Shown here in pieces: positions 32,338-43,070 of a DNA stretch of 64,000 bases. The number at the start of each line of letters is the position of its first letter. The stretch's first letter is position 1. The stretch lies in assembly GCA_018806915.1 (NCBI GenBank), contig JAGKQI010000010.1, positions 1-64,000 of the forward strand, in the 5' to 3' direction. The DNA comes from Phytophthora colocasiae. Taxonomy: Eukaryota; Oomycota; Peronosporomycetes; Peronosporales; Peronosporaceae. The notes beneath the pieces were generated by a model. The model did not search any database, was not told the origin of the DNA, and worked only from the letters and a program-made list of their open reading frames with translations. The translations under genes and the position numbers were made by a program.

Positions 32338-33649
32338 ATGCGGAAGTCACGGCTGGAGAAGAGGGTACGTCTTCGTATATTCTGTTTCTCCATTAAAACA
32401 AACTAACTTTTCTTCTCTAGGATATTATCCTGAGACCTTGGGAGTATCCGATGGCAGCTCAAAACCTCTCCGTTGTCCTCATCCAGAAACGCATCCGTGG
32501 TATGCTCTGTCGAATGCGCCATAGAGCTAAAACAACATCGACTACTGTACCAATAGCGGCAAAAGCTGCTCGGATCCGCAGTCCAATGCAGCAATTCGTC
32601 GCAAGAGGTGGGAATTTTTCTGATGAACGTGGTTTCCGTTCTTTTGTGGCTGTAAAACTCCAATCTTGGTACCGAATGGAGCGTTTGCGCTGGCGTTGGA
32701 CCCTCGACCGCTATCCGGTTTACCACATCGCAGCACTGCAGCTCCAGTACGCGTGGAAGTCCTACTACCAACACAAACTGTACCAGCGTCAACGTAAAGA
32801 TTTATCTCGTCCAGCTTTAACCCCGGCTAACCGATCTGCCCTCTGCATTCAAAACGCCTGGAAGAACTACACTCAACGTCGCATTTTCCGATACTACCGC
32901 GATCTCCTGACATTCCGTAGTACTGGAGATCCCGCTCGAATGTTACGCGCTATCAATCCGTCCGAAGCTTCTTTACTAGACGCGTCTATGGGTGCCCAAG
33001 TTCGATTTCGTCTCGGAGGCTTGGCGTTCCCACCAACAATCTACTACAAGATCTTCACTCGTAAGCCAGTGTGCGATCTAGGAGCTTTCAGTCCGAAGAA
33101 CTACACGGTGGCTCGTCAAACTGGTCCAGTGAATCATTCACACGAAAAAAGACTGGGAAAAATGCTCACTTCCTTTATCCGAGTGGGGAATTCGTACTAT
33201 CGAGCACGTGAACAGGCCGAAGATACTCGATTATGGTATCGACGACTGGAAAACAACGGGTGGAGGCCTGTGACAGCTAAAGTATTGGCCGAAGCCAATG
33301 CTGATCCCATTGCTAAAGCTACAAGTGTAAAAGCTGTTAATGCTTTCCACTACTCTAAACTTGTACGTCAACAAGACCGATAACGCGCTCGACGGCATAA
33401 AAAGCGACTGTGGATGCAGAAACTTTATACTCGAGGGCTTTTGACTGCTAGTGCCCACCCAGAGGAGCAGGAAGGGATGAAGTGCAGAATGAGAAACAGC
33501 CAAGTGCACTGTTCGACGTTGACTTTGAAGACGAAAACTGGGAATCCGAGGCTGAAGACATGTTCAAATGGGTTTCTGCACTTGACTATGATGAATACTT
33601 GGACAATTGGCCAGAACTAGGACGTACTTCAGCCACTGGTGATCTGTAA
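32338..33649 (+). pseudogene. IQ-motif (calmodulin-binding-like) protein with stop and frameshift
   Basis: The first exon piece, MRKSRLEKR, starts at 32338 (the frame is open further upstream to about 32270 without an ATG). A 56-nt intron (32365-32420, gtacgt...ctctag) follows. The second exon encodes about 320 residues. Four IQ-like segments (VVLIQKRIRGMLCRMRHR, VAVKLQSWYRMERLRW, AALQLQYAWKSYYQHK, LCIQNAWKNYTQRR) suggest calmodulin or light-chain binding. A TAA at 33381-33383 ends the frame, yet coding continues in frame (RARRHKKRLWMQKLYTRG). After a one-base shift at about 33478 it becomes an acidic C-terminus (DVDFEDENWESEAEDMFKW) with a natural stop at 33647-33649. Similar oomycete proteins exist in general; I name no specific orthologue. 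Confidence 0.65.
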
Positions 33650-33746
33650 CAGGTTGCTGTAGTCAACATGGCTACAGTTTTTTTAAATATGGCTACATTT
33701 ATTTAAAAACGTACTTAAAACAACGCTTTATAGCCCACACAATAAG

Positions 33747-34753
33747 ATGCTCCGCTTGCAGCGCTCCTTGCGAGCGGCTCAGAGGCCTTCGACTGCAGCA
33801 TTCGACTGCTTCTCCCCTTCAACTGGAGAGGAACCGCCCAAATACAAGCCTGGTTGGTTCAGTCGCAATCCTGGCGTTACACTGGGTGGAATTTTACTGG
33901 GAATTGGCTTCTACATCTATCGAGGGTCGAGAGGCAAGAAGAACTTCGAGGCACTACAGAATCCTATTGCAGAGTCTTCCTGTATCTCTCCGTATGAGGC
34001 GTGGGAGCTTCGTAGTAGTAATAAGATCACGTAAGTTTTAAAATGTATTAGGAAAAATAAGATATGATATTAATAACTAAACTAACCTGGTTACTATGAT
34101 ACAGACCTGGAACTTTCGAGGACGTGAGAGATGGCGTAACCAGAGCTTTCCCATCGGGTAAAGCTACGATGCAGCACTTTGATCAATACTTAGGGTTTAA
34201 GTTGTCTCAAGCCTGTCCGACTGGAGTCAGTAAAGCATACCACTTGGAACGAGTGTTGCTGAGTCTTGAGAAGGACAATGACCGGAAAAGTGACGTGGAT
34301 GCACAACTGGTGGCCTTCTCGATGGCAGTCAAGGGGGCAGTGGACGAGAGATTGAGAATTCTCTTCAATTTGGCCACTAACGCTCCTCCAGGTGAAGCTC
34401 TGGACTTAAATGAAGAAGAGGAGAAGAAGGAACAAGAGACTCGAGAGATGACCAAGGAACAACTCGAACGTCTTTTACACCTGCTACTTGAGACGTACCA
34501 GATCCCATCGGAGAAGCGTGTTCTAGCTGTGGAGGACGCCAAGTATCCTTTCCAAGAATATGTTGCAGCGACGCCTTCAGACATGCTAAAGTCGGCTGTG
34601 CAGGCTCAAGTGAAGGACAAGAAAATCACGGAGGAGGAGGCACGTGAACGCCAGACGTATACGTTCGAGGCCTTCTCGCAGATCATGCGTGGCAAGACGG
34701 TGTGTCTCTGGGGCGAGTGTTTCTCCAACAGTAAGAAGAAGATGAAGAATTAG
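33747..34753 (+). CDS. Predicted mitochondrial single-span membrane protein, EF-hand-like region; one intron
   Basis: Exons 33747-34030 and 34105-34753 (74-nt intron, gtaagt...acag, with ctaac branch-like sites) give 310 residues in one frame. The N-terminus MLRLQRSLRAAQRPS is rich in Arg/Ser/Ala without acids, like a mitochondrial presequence. A single membrane segment follows (VTLGGILLGIGFYIY, residues ~46-62). The soluble part has a helix LRILFNLATNAP and a following acidic stretch (DLNEEEEKKEQE) leading to LERLLHLLLETYQIP, which is reminiscent of a degenerate EF-hand pair. The calcium-loop residues are not clearly present. The function is unknown. A promoter was not identified; the ATG is preceded by tttatagcccacac. 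Confidence 0.7.
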
Positions 34754-34808
34754 AAGCCTCAGCAGAACCTAGATTCTTTATTAAGAATACCCGTATCAGA
34801 TACTTTAT

Positions 34809-35472
34809 TTATGGCGCGTTACATGTCTGCGTCTCTGGCTGACTCTTCTGCATGTAGGCGAGTCGCATCATCGGATGAGCCTCCACTTGGTTCATTTCCT
34901 GTAGTACAGTGGCTGCACTGTGGCGTAGCTGGTGGAATTGGTTCAAAGGTACGTGGATTCTACGTGTCTGGCCGTCCGACGTCTGCAGTCTCAGTATTAT
35001 CTGTTTCCCCGTTGCAACATGATGCTCCAGTTGTTGCACTCGTGGCAGATGAGCTTGTTGTGAATTTAGTAGCTTGAATTAAATTATCAACGTGCGTTTC
35101 CAGAAGCTCACGGAACCTCGACACGAATGCTTCAGCTAGACTTTGTAGGACATACTGGCGATATGTAAGCTCCGTCTGAAGTATGATTGATGCTGCTATC
35201 TCAGTACTCTTTGTACTTGGTAGTAGGAATATCATGTGCTCGCGTACGGCCGCCTCTATGAGACGCCGAAGAATTGTACTGAGAGTTAGGAAAATCTGTT
35301 GCTCGGAGCTGGAGAGGCCGGTAACTGCGCGTTCAGATTCCGCACCATCCTGGCAGTGCAGCGCCACGACCAACTGCATGGCTGAGTCCAGGTGTCGGGC
35401 GACAGAGGCTGCATCGACGTCATGTAGTACTAGGGTGTTCCATTCGCGAGCAGCCAAGATGAAGGAGTCCAT
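34809..35472 (-). pseudogene. COMM-domain protein (COMMD5-like) with a frameshift
   Basis: The ATG at 35472 (MDSFILAAREWNTL) begins an all-helical N-terminal domain (TLSTILRRLIEAAVREHM, LQSLAEAFVSRFRELLETH). The original frame then turns into Ser/Thr-rich nonsense. From about 35060 another frame gives a COMM-like C-terminus: HHVATGKQIILRLQTSDGQ, then NQFHQLRHSAATVLQEMNQVE, ending at the stop at 34809. COMMD proteins assemble in the Commander complex for endosomal recycling and affect NF-kB and copper handling in animals. A one-base indel near 35040-35090, or an unrecognised intron, is needed to join the parts. The COMMD5 resemblance is from the FHQLR...VLQEM helix and is moderate. Confidence 0.5.
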
Positions 35473-35741
35473 TAGGATAAAGGATTCAAGTTTTTCGAAA
35501 AGATTCTGGGTTCTTAAATTTTATTTGGTAAAAGTTACAATTTAAAACGATTCACCAAAACTATTTGTCAAGAACTATTGTCTAAGAACTTCAGGCATTT
35601 CAAAAAGACGCAAGCGTAGAAGCACCTTGTCTTAGGGCCAATAGATAAGCTGACCTACCTAAGCGGTGCTAGGATCATATTGCAGACCTGGTCAATTCTG
35701 GCTAGAGAAGTAAGGTGTTTTACCGCCAGAGTTTTGTACAC
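35473..35741. other. Spacer before Copia element
   Basis: AT-rich upstream region of the COMMD-like gene. It should contain its promoter, but I see no clear initiator. The last bases (tacac) are the possible target duplication of the Copia element. Confidence 0.4.
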
Positions 35742-35895
35742 ACTTGCGAGCTAGGGGGCAAAAGAAGTTATATTATCGATTAGACTTTCTCAACTGTAGT
35801 GTACCCCTTTTGTAACCCTGGTTACATCTGCATATCTGTGCCGAAGAGTAGCAGCATCTTTACTGGCGTGAGACTATTCTCTTCTATCTGCAAGT
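35742..35895 (-). repeat. 3' LTR of Copia element
   Basis: 154 bp, identical to 40921-41074. At about 150 bp it is short for a Copia LTR. Confidence 0.93.
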
Positions 35896-35920
35896 GCCCC
35901 ACCTGATGCTTCTCGTAGGC

Positions 35921-37930
35921 TTATGTCTCTTCATGCATTGGCATGACTCGTAATGTATCTCTGTGTTTCTCGAAAGTTACCCTCGGTAACGACTTTGTGA
36001 ACATATCTGCAACATTGTCTGCACTTGCAATTTTCTTCACTTCAATTTCGTGTTGCTCTTGCTTCTCACGAATAAAGTGGTGTCTGATATCTATATGCTT
36101 TGTTCGTGAATGAAATTCTGGGTTCTTTGCAATTTTCAATGCACTAGCATTGTCCACATAGACATCAGTCGTCTCTGGCTGCTTCTTCAGCAGTTCTCTG
36201 CTCATCATTCTCAAATGTATAATCTCTTGTACTAACATGCTCAATGAGATGTACTCTGCCTCAGTGGTGTGCAAAGCCACAGTCTTTTCTGCTTGACTGC
36301 ACCACGACACTAAGCTTTCACCGAGCATCGTCACATACCCTGCAATCGAATGTCGATCGGGATGGCTAGCAAAATCTGCGTCACTAAACGCTATCATCTT
36401 TAGCTGCAAGGGGCTACCAATGTGTTTGGTTCCGCCAAGCACTAATCCATAGTCTTTTGTCTGTTTCAAATACCTCATGATAGTCTTTACTGCTCGCCAC
36501 TGAGCGATTCCTGGGTTCGCTAAGAACTGACTGCATTCCCTTACTGCGAATGCTATATCTGGCCGTGTCCCGAGCATTAGATACATCAGGGAGCCTACGG
36601 CAGCTCTGTACGGCTTTCCTTTCATGAGTTCTACCTCATCTCGATCACTTGCGCACAACTCTTTTGTTAATAGTAACTCTGGCTTACTAGGAATCCGTAC
36701 CCCATTACACGTGCTCATGCCAAATTTTTCTAGCAACTTCTCCGTGTACTTCCTTTGTGAGATTCTAATCTCTCTTTTGCTTCTGTCTCTCTGAATTTCC
36801 CAGCCCAGAATATAGTGAACAGGACCAAGGTCTTTCATCTTGAAGCGTGATTCAAGCATCTTCTTAAATTCATTCACTGTATCTGATGTGGGTGCAAACA
36901 ATAGCAGATCGTCCACATAGATAGCAATGAAGCAAGGTGCTCCTTTCACAAACTTCACTCCCACACATGCCTCTGTCTGCAGCATGGTGAATCCGTTCTT
37001 CTCTAACCACTCTCTCAAAACTCTGTACCACACTCGTGGAGCTTGCTTAAGTCCATAGAGTGATTTCTTCAGTCTACAAACATGATCCGGCTTTCTGGGA
37101 TCTGAAAAACCTTCTGGCTGCTCCATGAATACAGTGACATCTAGTTCACCGTTCAAGAACGCTGTTGTTACGTCCATCTGATGGACCTCATAGTCTTGTA
37201 CAGCAGCGAATCCAAGCAAGAACCGCAGCGATTCGAATCGAACAACTGGAGCAAATACCTCTAGGTAGTCAACCCCGTACTCTTGCAAATAGCCTTTAAT
37301 CACTAACCGAGCTTTGTACCTCTCGATTGATCCATTTGCTCGATACTTGACACGAAACACCCATCTACTCCTCAGTATTTTCATCCCTGGTGTTCGCGGA
37401 ACGAGCTCCCATGTCAAATTCTCCATGAGGGAGTCGTATTCTCCTTGCACTGCTTGTTTCCACTGCATAAACTCACCAGATGCCATTGCTTCTTCCAATG
37501 TTACTGGCTCTTCAATCACTCTTGCAGACATCACTACTACTTCAGCATGCCACTTATTCATGACACTCTTCACAAAGTCCTTTCGAGCTCTCTCATCACT
37601 TGACTCTATCTCTTTTGTCATTAAGACAAAGTCATTCATCCACCTTGGTGGCTTACTCTGACGTCCACTGCGAGTGACTGTCGGCTCAATGTGAGTTCTC
37701 ACACTATCACTATCTTCTTCCTCTTTAAATACCTCTCTTAATCCTTTTCTCTTTCGTTTGATCGTGTCTTCTGTCTTTCTACTCGATTCTGAACGAGCTG
37801 CTGTCATTGTGTTAGGCTTCAGGTGGCTTTGACCAAACACCTGCTCGGATGCTTCGTGCTGCACTACACGATCAACTGCTACAGGTACTGATCTCTCATC
37901 CTCAGACCTTCCACGCTTCTTCAGCGGCAT
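35921..37930 (-). CDS. Copia reverse transcriptase and RNase H
   Basis: 669 residues in one open frame. The RVT_2-type reverse transcriptase starts around residue 150 (EAMASGEFMQWKQAVQGEYD, WVFRVKYRANGSIERYKARL), with TAFLNGELDVTVFMEQPEGF and the catalytic YVDDLLLF at about residue 340. RNase H follows (SDADFASHPDRHSIAGYV, TTEAEYISLS, VDNASALKIAKNP, RTKHIDIRHHFIRE). It copies element RNA to DNA and removes the RNA. The ATG at 37930 may be internal to the original polyprotein, as the upstream linker (38327-37995) is in another frame. This is the best preserved part of the element. Confidence 0.93.
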   Translation of the reverse strand: MPLKKRGRSEDERSVPVAVDRVVQHEASEQVFGQSHLKPNTMTAARSESSRKTEDTIKRKRKGLREVFKEEEDSDSVRTHIEPTVTRSGRQSKPPRWMNDFVLMTKEIESSDERARKDFVKSVMNKWHAEVVVMSARVIEEPVTLEEAMASGEFMQWKQAVQGEYDSLMENLTWELVPRTPGMKILRSRWVFRVKYRANGSIERYKARLVIKGYLQEYGVDYLEVFAPVVRFESLRFLLGFAAVQDYEVHQMDVTTAFLNGELDVTVFMEQPEGFSDPRKPDHVCRLKKSLYGLKQAPRVWYRVLREWLEKNGFTMLQTEACVGVKFVKGAPCFIAIYVDDLLLFAPTSDTVNEFKKMLESRFKMKDLGPVHYILGWEIQRDRSKREIRISQRKYTEKLLEKFGMSTCNGVRIPSKPELLLTKELCASDRDEVELMKGKPYRAAVGSLMYLMLGTRPDIAFAVRECSQFLANPGIAQWRAVKTIMRYLKQTKDYGLVLGGTKHIGSPLQLKMIAFSDADFASHPDRHSIAGYVTMLGESLVSWCSQAEKTVALHTTEAEYISLSMLVQEIIHLRMMSRELLKKQPETTDVYVDNASALKIAKNPEFHSRTKHIDIRHHFIREKQEQHEIEVKKIASADNVADMFTKSLPRVTFEKHRDTLRVMPMHEET

Positions 37931-37994
37931 GTCTGGATGCTCGTCAGATTCTGTAGTACTTCAATAGCCCCACCTCTTCTAGGAACCCCAGCAC

Positions 37995-40265
37995 TCAGGC
38001 GTTTAGAGAGTATACTTCCCTCTCTCGATGCTTAGCTGGTTTTGGATCGATCCGCACTATACTTTCCACATTGATCGGACGTGGAATCTCCAAGCGATCT
38101 TGGTCTTCTACACCAATTCCAAGTAATCTGCAGCCAGTGTCTGTCATAGAGTCGGCTTGGCTATCGACAATATACTGCACACCGTCACCAAGTTCAATGT
38201 CTCCGTCAGTGTCTTTCACCTCGCTGGAATGGTCACCAGGAGCGTGCTGTACACTGCTGCTGTCACCACTGTTCTCAATTGGCAGCAAATAGTTGTAGAA
38301 GGTGGGCAATTGCTTCATGGTCATCAAAGCTTTCTCCTAGAGAATCTCCTGCACGTCTCTTCTGCTGTTGTTCTTTGCTTTCGCTCACGAATGAGCTTTT
38401 GTTCTTCTTTGCTTGCTCAATGGAGGGCAACTTCGGAAAACGACTTTCGTCGAACAGAACAGTGTGGCTGTACACCGGCTTCAACGTCTCGCAGTCCAAA
38501 AGTTTGTAGCCTCTTCGATCTCTTGGATATCCCACAAAGATCATCTTCCTGGCGCGCTTTTCCAATTTCTTTCTCTTGTCGCTCTCCAGGAATACATACG
38601 CAAGACAACCAAACACACGAAGGTGCTTTAGTGGAGGACTACTTCCAAACCACATCTTGTAGGAGATTCCGCCTTGTTTGCTCGAGCTGGTAGCAAATTC
38701 ACACAGTACGCACTCGTGACGGCAGCTTCACCCCACATTTGCTCTGGCAAATTTCCTTCGAACAGCACACAACGTATTCTCTCTGCAATGGTCCTTATCA
38801 TCCGCTCTGCAATACCGTTATGCTCAGGAGTTTTCTTCACTGTCAACGTGCAATCCATTCCCAGCTCTTTCTCACAGATGTCTTTCAGCTTCACAAATTC
38901 TTTTGCTGAATCCATGTTGAGGCACTTCATCTTCATATTCTTCTGTCGCTCAACATTCAGTCGGTACTGTCGAAATATCTCATAGATCTCCTTTCTTTCA
39001 TGCATGACAAACACGCTTACAAAGCGGCTAGCTTCGTCAACAAACACACAGAAGTAGCGACAACCGGAGTATGAGGGTGTTTGATACGGCCCCCAAGTAT
39101 CTGAGTGTGCTTTTCACCGATCTGCCACTCCCTCTCTGTTCGTCTGACCCGATCCTTGAAAGACTTACGCGTCATCTTGCTCTCGATGCACGCCTTCGCA
39201 CTCTCTACGCTCAAGTGCCTTAACACTGATAACTCCAGTCTGTTCCATTTCGTCACGCATGATCATTTCAAACGCATTTCGACCTGGATGTCCAAGCCGC
39301 TTGTGCCACAAAAGAATCTCACTCTTTACATCCGCACTGGCGGCTGCACAAATTGCAGTTGGCCATTCTTCTTGAATTGTGTTCAATCTCAAAATGTACA
39401 ACTTGCTCGCTGGAGACAAGTTTGCGTGCACAACTCCACCATCACCGGCAATTACCGTAGCATAGGCTGGATTATCAAAGTGCACGGCTAAGTGGTCTGT
39501 ACCACGCATTGCAACTTGCATTCGGACTGAAAACAGGTTGAATTGGATCGTCGGAACATAGTATACGTTCCGGAGCCACAACGTCTTCTTCCCTTGATTT
39601 GTATCCACTGTGACTCTCTTGTCTCCAATACCCATGACTTGTAGCTCATGCTTACCACCGACTTCTACTGCGGCTGAAATCGGACAGTAATTAACAAGAG
39701 AATCCTTCGAGTACGTCATGTGTCGTGTGGCTGCTGAATCCAGAATCCAATCGTTGCTCTTTGTCTTCATTCCGTAGCACCTAGCATCAATTGCCATAAT
39801 TGCTGACTCCGAGCTTGATCTCGAGCTATCGTCTCTTGACATCATGGCTTTCTCGCCATTGTCACGCTTTCGATACTTCCGCGAATCACTACGAGAATAG
39901 CGACCATCATTGTCCTTGCCATCTCTACTTCTCTTTCTGTCCCCGTCTCGTTTTCGGTCTCTATCTCGCTCGCGATCTCTGTCTTGTCTTCGAGTTGGAT
40001 CTCGATCATCATCGTGAAAGTCACGTCGTGATCTGCATGGCAGTGGATGTCTCCACCCGTGATCCTGCTTCTCACGATAAATTCTGCAGTCACGGATATA
40101 GTGTCCTCGCATATGGCAGTGAAGACATTTCTTTTCTTCCTTGTCTTTTGTACTTTGACTCTTGTCACTTCCACGGTTTTTACCTTTCGACACCAATGCT
40201 GACTCACTTTGATGCTTGGCGTCTGAGTCCTGCCCTTGTAACTGTTCTTGTCTCTCAATTTCCAA
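37995..40265 (-). pseudogene. Copia zinc knuckle, protease and integrase, frameshifted
   Basis: 40265-39165 encodes a CCHC knuckle (CLHCHMRGHYIRDC), an Arg/Asp-rich spacer, the protease (WILDSAATRHMT; the usual D-S-G triad reads D-S-A) and the pre-integrase motif LLWHKRLGHPG. The integrase zinc-binding and core pieces follow in other frames: ACIESKMTRKSF, FVDEASRFVSVFVMH, LNMDSAKEF and KKTPEHNGIAERMIRT, which supply the D,D,E triad. LRVFGCLAYVFLES and the linker to the reverse transcriptase lie at 38655-37995. Frame changes near 39170, 39050, 38660 and 38300. Confidence 0.88.
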
Positions 40266-40861
40266 GTACGAACTCTCAGCAGCTCCACAAGCTTATCAAA
40301 CTCAAGCTCTGTGCTCTCTGCTAAAGAATGTACTAGATACGGGCGTAAAATGTTCTCAAACTTGTCATTTAGTACCATCACTAAAATGTAAGGCTTCAAA
40401 GAGTCTTGTAAAGGCAAACCCATGTTCTCAAGCTTCGTGAAGCCCTGCTTCAGCTCCTCGATAAACACTAGTAAGTTCTTTCCCTTCTCGTACTTCATCT
40501 CCATAACTGCACGGAGCTGGTGCACTAGTGATAACTTCGTCGCACCTACGAACATCTTCCTCAGCCGTTCAAGTACCCCAAATGGCGTAGACTCATCTTC
40601 CACTGTCTTGGAAAGATCTGGCGACAACGTCTTGTCAATCTTCCAGCGTGCGTCCTTCCTGCGCTTCATGTGAACCTTGTACTCATCCGGCTGTTCGTCT
40701 TGTGACGGTACATCTTCAGGCTTTGTGCAGAAGTCTTCCCATAGGCCTTTAGCATCCAACTTTAGCTTCAGACGGCTATACCAGCCATTGAAGTCGCTGC
40801 TCTGATCTTCCAGTACAGGAACTGCATAGCCTCTCTGTCTGGCTTTCTTCTCTTCCGACAT
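39842..40861 (-). pseudogene. Copia Gag, frameshifted at its C-terminus
   Basis: The ATG at 40861 (MSEEKKARQRGYAVPVLED) opens a Copia-type Gag: FNGWYSRLKLKLDAKGLW, ARWKIDKTLSPDLSK, KLSLVHQLRAVMEMKYEKG, FIEELKQGFTKLENMGLPL. Around 40270 the frame changes; the natural continuation (SSYLEIERQEQLQGQD, then the zinc knuckle) is in the next frame. The rest of this frame is a shadow. Confidence 0.88.
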
Positions 40862-40920
40862 GGTGAGGGAAATGACTGATACACAGTAGGAACCTCCTTC
40901 GAGTCTTTGGGCTCAGAACC

Positions 40921-41074
40921 ACTTGCGAGCTAGGGGGCAAAAGAAGTTATATTATCGATTAGACTTTCTCAACTGTAGTGTACCCCTTTTGTAACCCTGG
41001 TTACATCTGCATATCTGTGCCGAAGAGTAGCAGCATCTTTACTGGCGTGAGACTATTCTCTTCTATCTGCAAGT
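40921..41074 (-). repeat. 5' LTR of Copia element
   Basis: 154 bp, identical to 35742-35895. The gag start lies 60 bp inside it on minus. Confidence 0.93.
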
Positions 41075-41441
41075 TACAATCTGAAGAACCCCCAACTTAA
41101 AGCGAGTCGATTGGATTGAAATGCTACGTATCTTCTAAGCTTAGCACAAAAGCTGCGGAACATTGCCTACCCTTGCATGACGGTTATTTAAAATCCAATC
41201 GGGTTAGCGTCTTCCGAGAGACAAACTGGCAGTGTTTATTGAATGCAGGCTATAATTGTGAAAAATGAAGCTTGGGGGAATGCATACAAGTACTTCAATC
41301 GTTTTTCACGCTGTCAGCAATCAGGTGAGCTTGCTTCAAAATTGGTGCATCCCAAAACGAGCGAAAGGGGAAGCATCTGACTAAAGTTGTTTGACGACCG
41401 TAGTGGCCTTTCGTTGAGTACCAAGTTGATTGAGTAACAAA
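41075..41441. other. Intergenic between Copia and bZIP relic
   Basis: Contains the 3' flank of the bZIP gene. No ORF, repeat or RNA recognised. Confidence 0.4.
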
Positions 41442-42143
41442 CTATTCAAACTGGCACAGTTTTCCATCGGGGGTAATACATGTAAACGCTCCATCAAAAA
41501 CACGTGCAACGTTATCGACGCTTCCGACGAGATGAAGTATCGGAGTCAGTAGGCACATGGTGGTCTGTAGGCTCGTGATGCGACCACAGGAAGGATCCCA
41601 AACGAAGCGGATGAAGCCATCCATTTCAATTCGCTGGTCGAGAAGACGATAAGCAAGTGGGGACCACTTGCCACCGTTGACAAGCAGGTGCGGGTACAAG
41701 TTGCGCAGAGTATTCTCTGTGATGGTGATGCCAGTCTTCGTAGAGGCAACGATCGAGTTCGCAGGACCTTTGTCCAAGCGCTCGAGATGCAGTTGGACGT
41801 CGCCATGGTAGAGTGAAAAGGGTCTCCAGTTCTCCAGGTGCGCATCAACTCCAGACACGCCGTCATCTATGACATCTATCGACATCGTCGCTTGTAAGAA
41901 CTCGAGCTGTACGTGAGACTGGCGCGTTATCTCATTCCCCGAAAAGATCGGTGGCGCAATGTAGCCGTATCGAAAGAGGCGGAAAAACTCGAGTGCGACG
42001 TCCCAGATGCTCCCCTTCGTTTGGACGCGGAAAGAGGCCATTCGTCGTTGTTTCTTCAGCGCCTGGATCTCCTCTCGAAGGTGCTCAATTTCAGCCTCGA
42101 GGTCGGCCAAGTACTTCTGTTGCCTCTTTCTGTAGCGAGCCTG

Positions 42144-43070
42144 GTTCAAACTAGAGGTGGCGACGTTAGTGTTATCTCGATAACACGAAAGTAACGTTAA
42201 CAGTGTTAAGTTAGTCAAGTTAGAAAAAGATAACACGGGGTCATATTTGTATTTATCGTAACCTTTTTGACTATTTATTGTAAAAACATCAAATTTGTTT
42301 GCGGTGCTTCGTGGTGTCCAACATCACAATTAGATCAGGTTCGCTCCATCCTGTGGCAACGTGAAGGCAAGTCTCTAGAAGGCAACCTGAGCCTTGAGAA
42401 GTACTAGAATAGTGCCCGTGAGCTGCAGTTGCAGACACCTCACGACTACGAGTACCTGAGGAAGAACGAGCGCTTCAGCATCCACTTGTGCGATACCACA
42501 ACGACCAATGAACCATTGGTATCAACATTCCGACCGCAAAAAGTGTTTGAACTACTTGCAGCGGTATTTGAGCTAGGCAACTTGCAGCGAACGAAATTTG
42601 CGTCGCAGTTAGGAACGACTCAACCAGAGGAATGGAGCTGGTCGCTTCTTTGCTCAAGGTGCACACCCCACCCAAGGCACTGCTCACGAGTCAATTGTAC
42701 GTCATTCTTGCTGCTGCAACGATGAAGCTTGCGCGACTGGCCGGATCAGTTGGAGGGAATATCGATGCAGACAAGCACAACAACACCTTTGTCTACGCGT
42801 CGTAGCAAACCTGTAGCTTATGGTAGCCTGCTACATAAAGTAAAGCCTCACTCCGACTCTTCGTTGTGGAATTCCAGTGTGACTTAAATGTGGCTTTTGC
42901 CATTTATTGAGAGGTTACGTTTGTGATTGGCCGCTGTCGAGACCAATGAGCGGTCCGTATTGGAGCGTGTTATTCCTCGTTAACCAACTAACTCCTGACA
43001 CAGGCTAGGTGTGAAAGATTTGACGGTACTTGGCGTTAAAAAAAGTAACGTCGCCACCTCTAGTTCAAAC
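42144..43070. mobile_element. hAT-superfamily DNA element, 911 bp, in the bZIP gene
   Basis: The element occupies 42152-43062. Perfect 17-bp terminal inverted repeats start TAGAGGTGGCGACGTTA. The 8-bp target duplication GTTCAAAC is present at 42144-42151 and 43063-43070. The TIR start and 8-bp duplication are hallmarks of hAT. There is no transposase: internal coding-like sequence at about 42335-42804 does not look like one, so the element is non-autonomous. Confidence 0.92.
42335..42804 (+). pseudogene. Captured gene-like fragment inside the hAT element
   Basis: On plus, a frame with one internal TAG reads VRSILWQREGKSLEGNLSLE, then ARELQLQTPHDYEYLRKNER. It continues through VFELLAAVFELGNLQRTKFA to about 42660, after which another frame gives VASLLKVHTPPKALLTSQLY and KLARLAGSVGGNIDADKHNN to a TAG at 42802-42804. 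The composition, helix pattern and orderly C-terminus look like a protein-coding gene rather than transposase. I do not recognise the donor. It is most simply a host gene segment picked up by the element and now decaying. Confidence 0.5.

Larger units (their letters stand above)
35742..41074 (-). mobile_element. Ty1/Copia retrotransposon with very short identical LTRs
   Basis: Two 154-bp LTRs (35742-35895, 40921-41074) appear identical base for base. They begin ACTTGC and end GCAAGT, with the usual TG...CA three bases in. The internal region codes on minus in Copia order: gag, protease, integrase, reverse transcriptase, RNase H. Directly inside the 5' LTR (element sense) is GGTTCTGAGCCC, a plausible primer-binding site when read with the preceding T. 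The flanks tacac and tacaa match at four of five bases, a possible imperfect target duplication. The polyprotein is split by several frameshifts despite the identical LTRs. Confidence 0.93.

Noticed and set aside
38157..38693. 178-codon plus ORF in the Copia linker
   Set aside because: Antisense to the Copia integrase tail and linker; no recognisable domain.
42156..42236. Start of the bZIP ORF at 42236
   Set aside because: Lies inside the hAT element; the native coding sequence continues at 43071 on the other side of the insertion.
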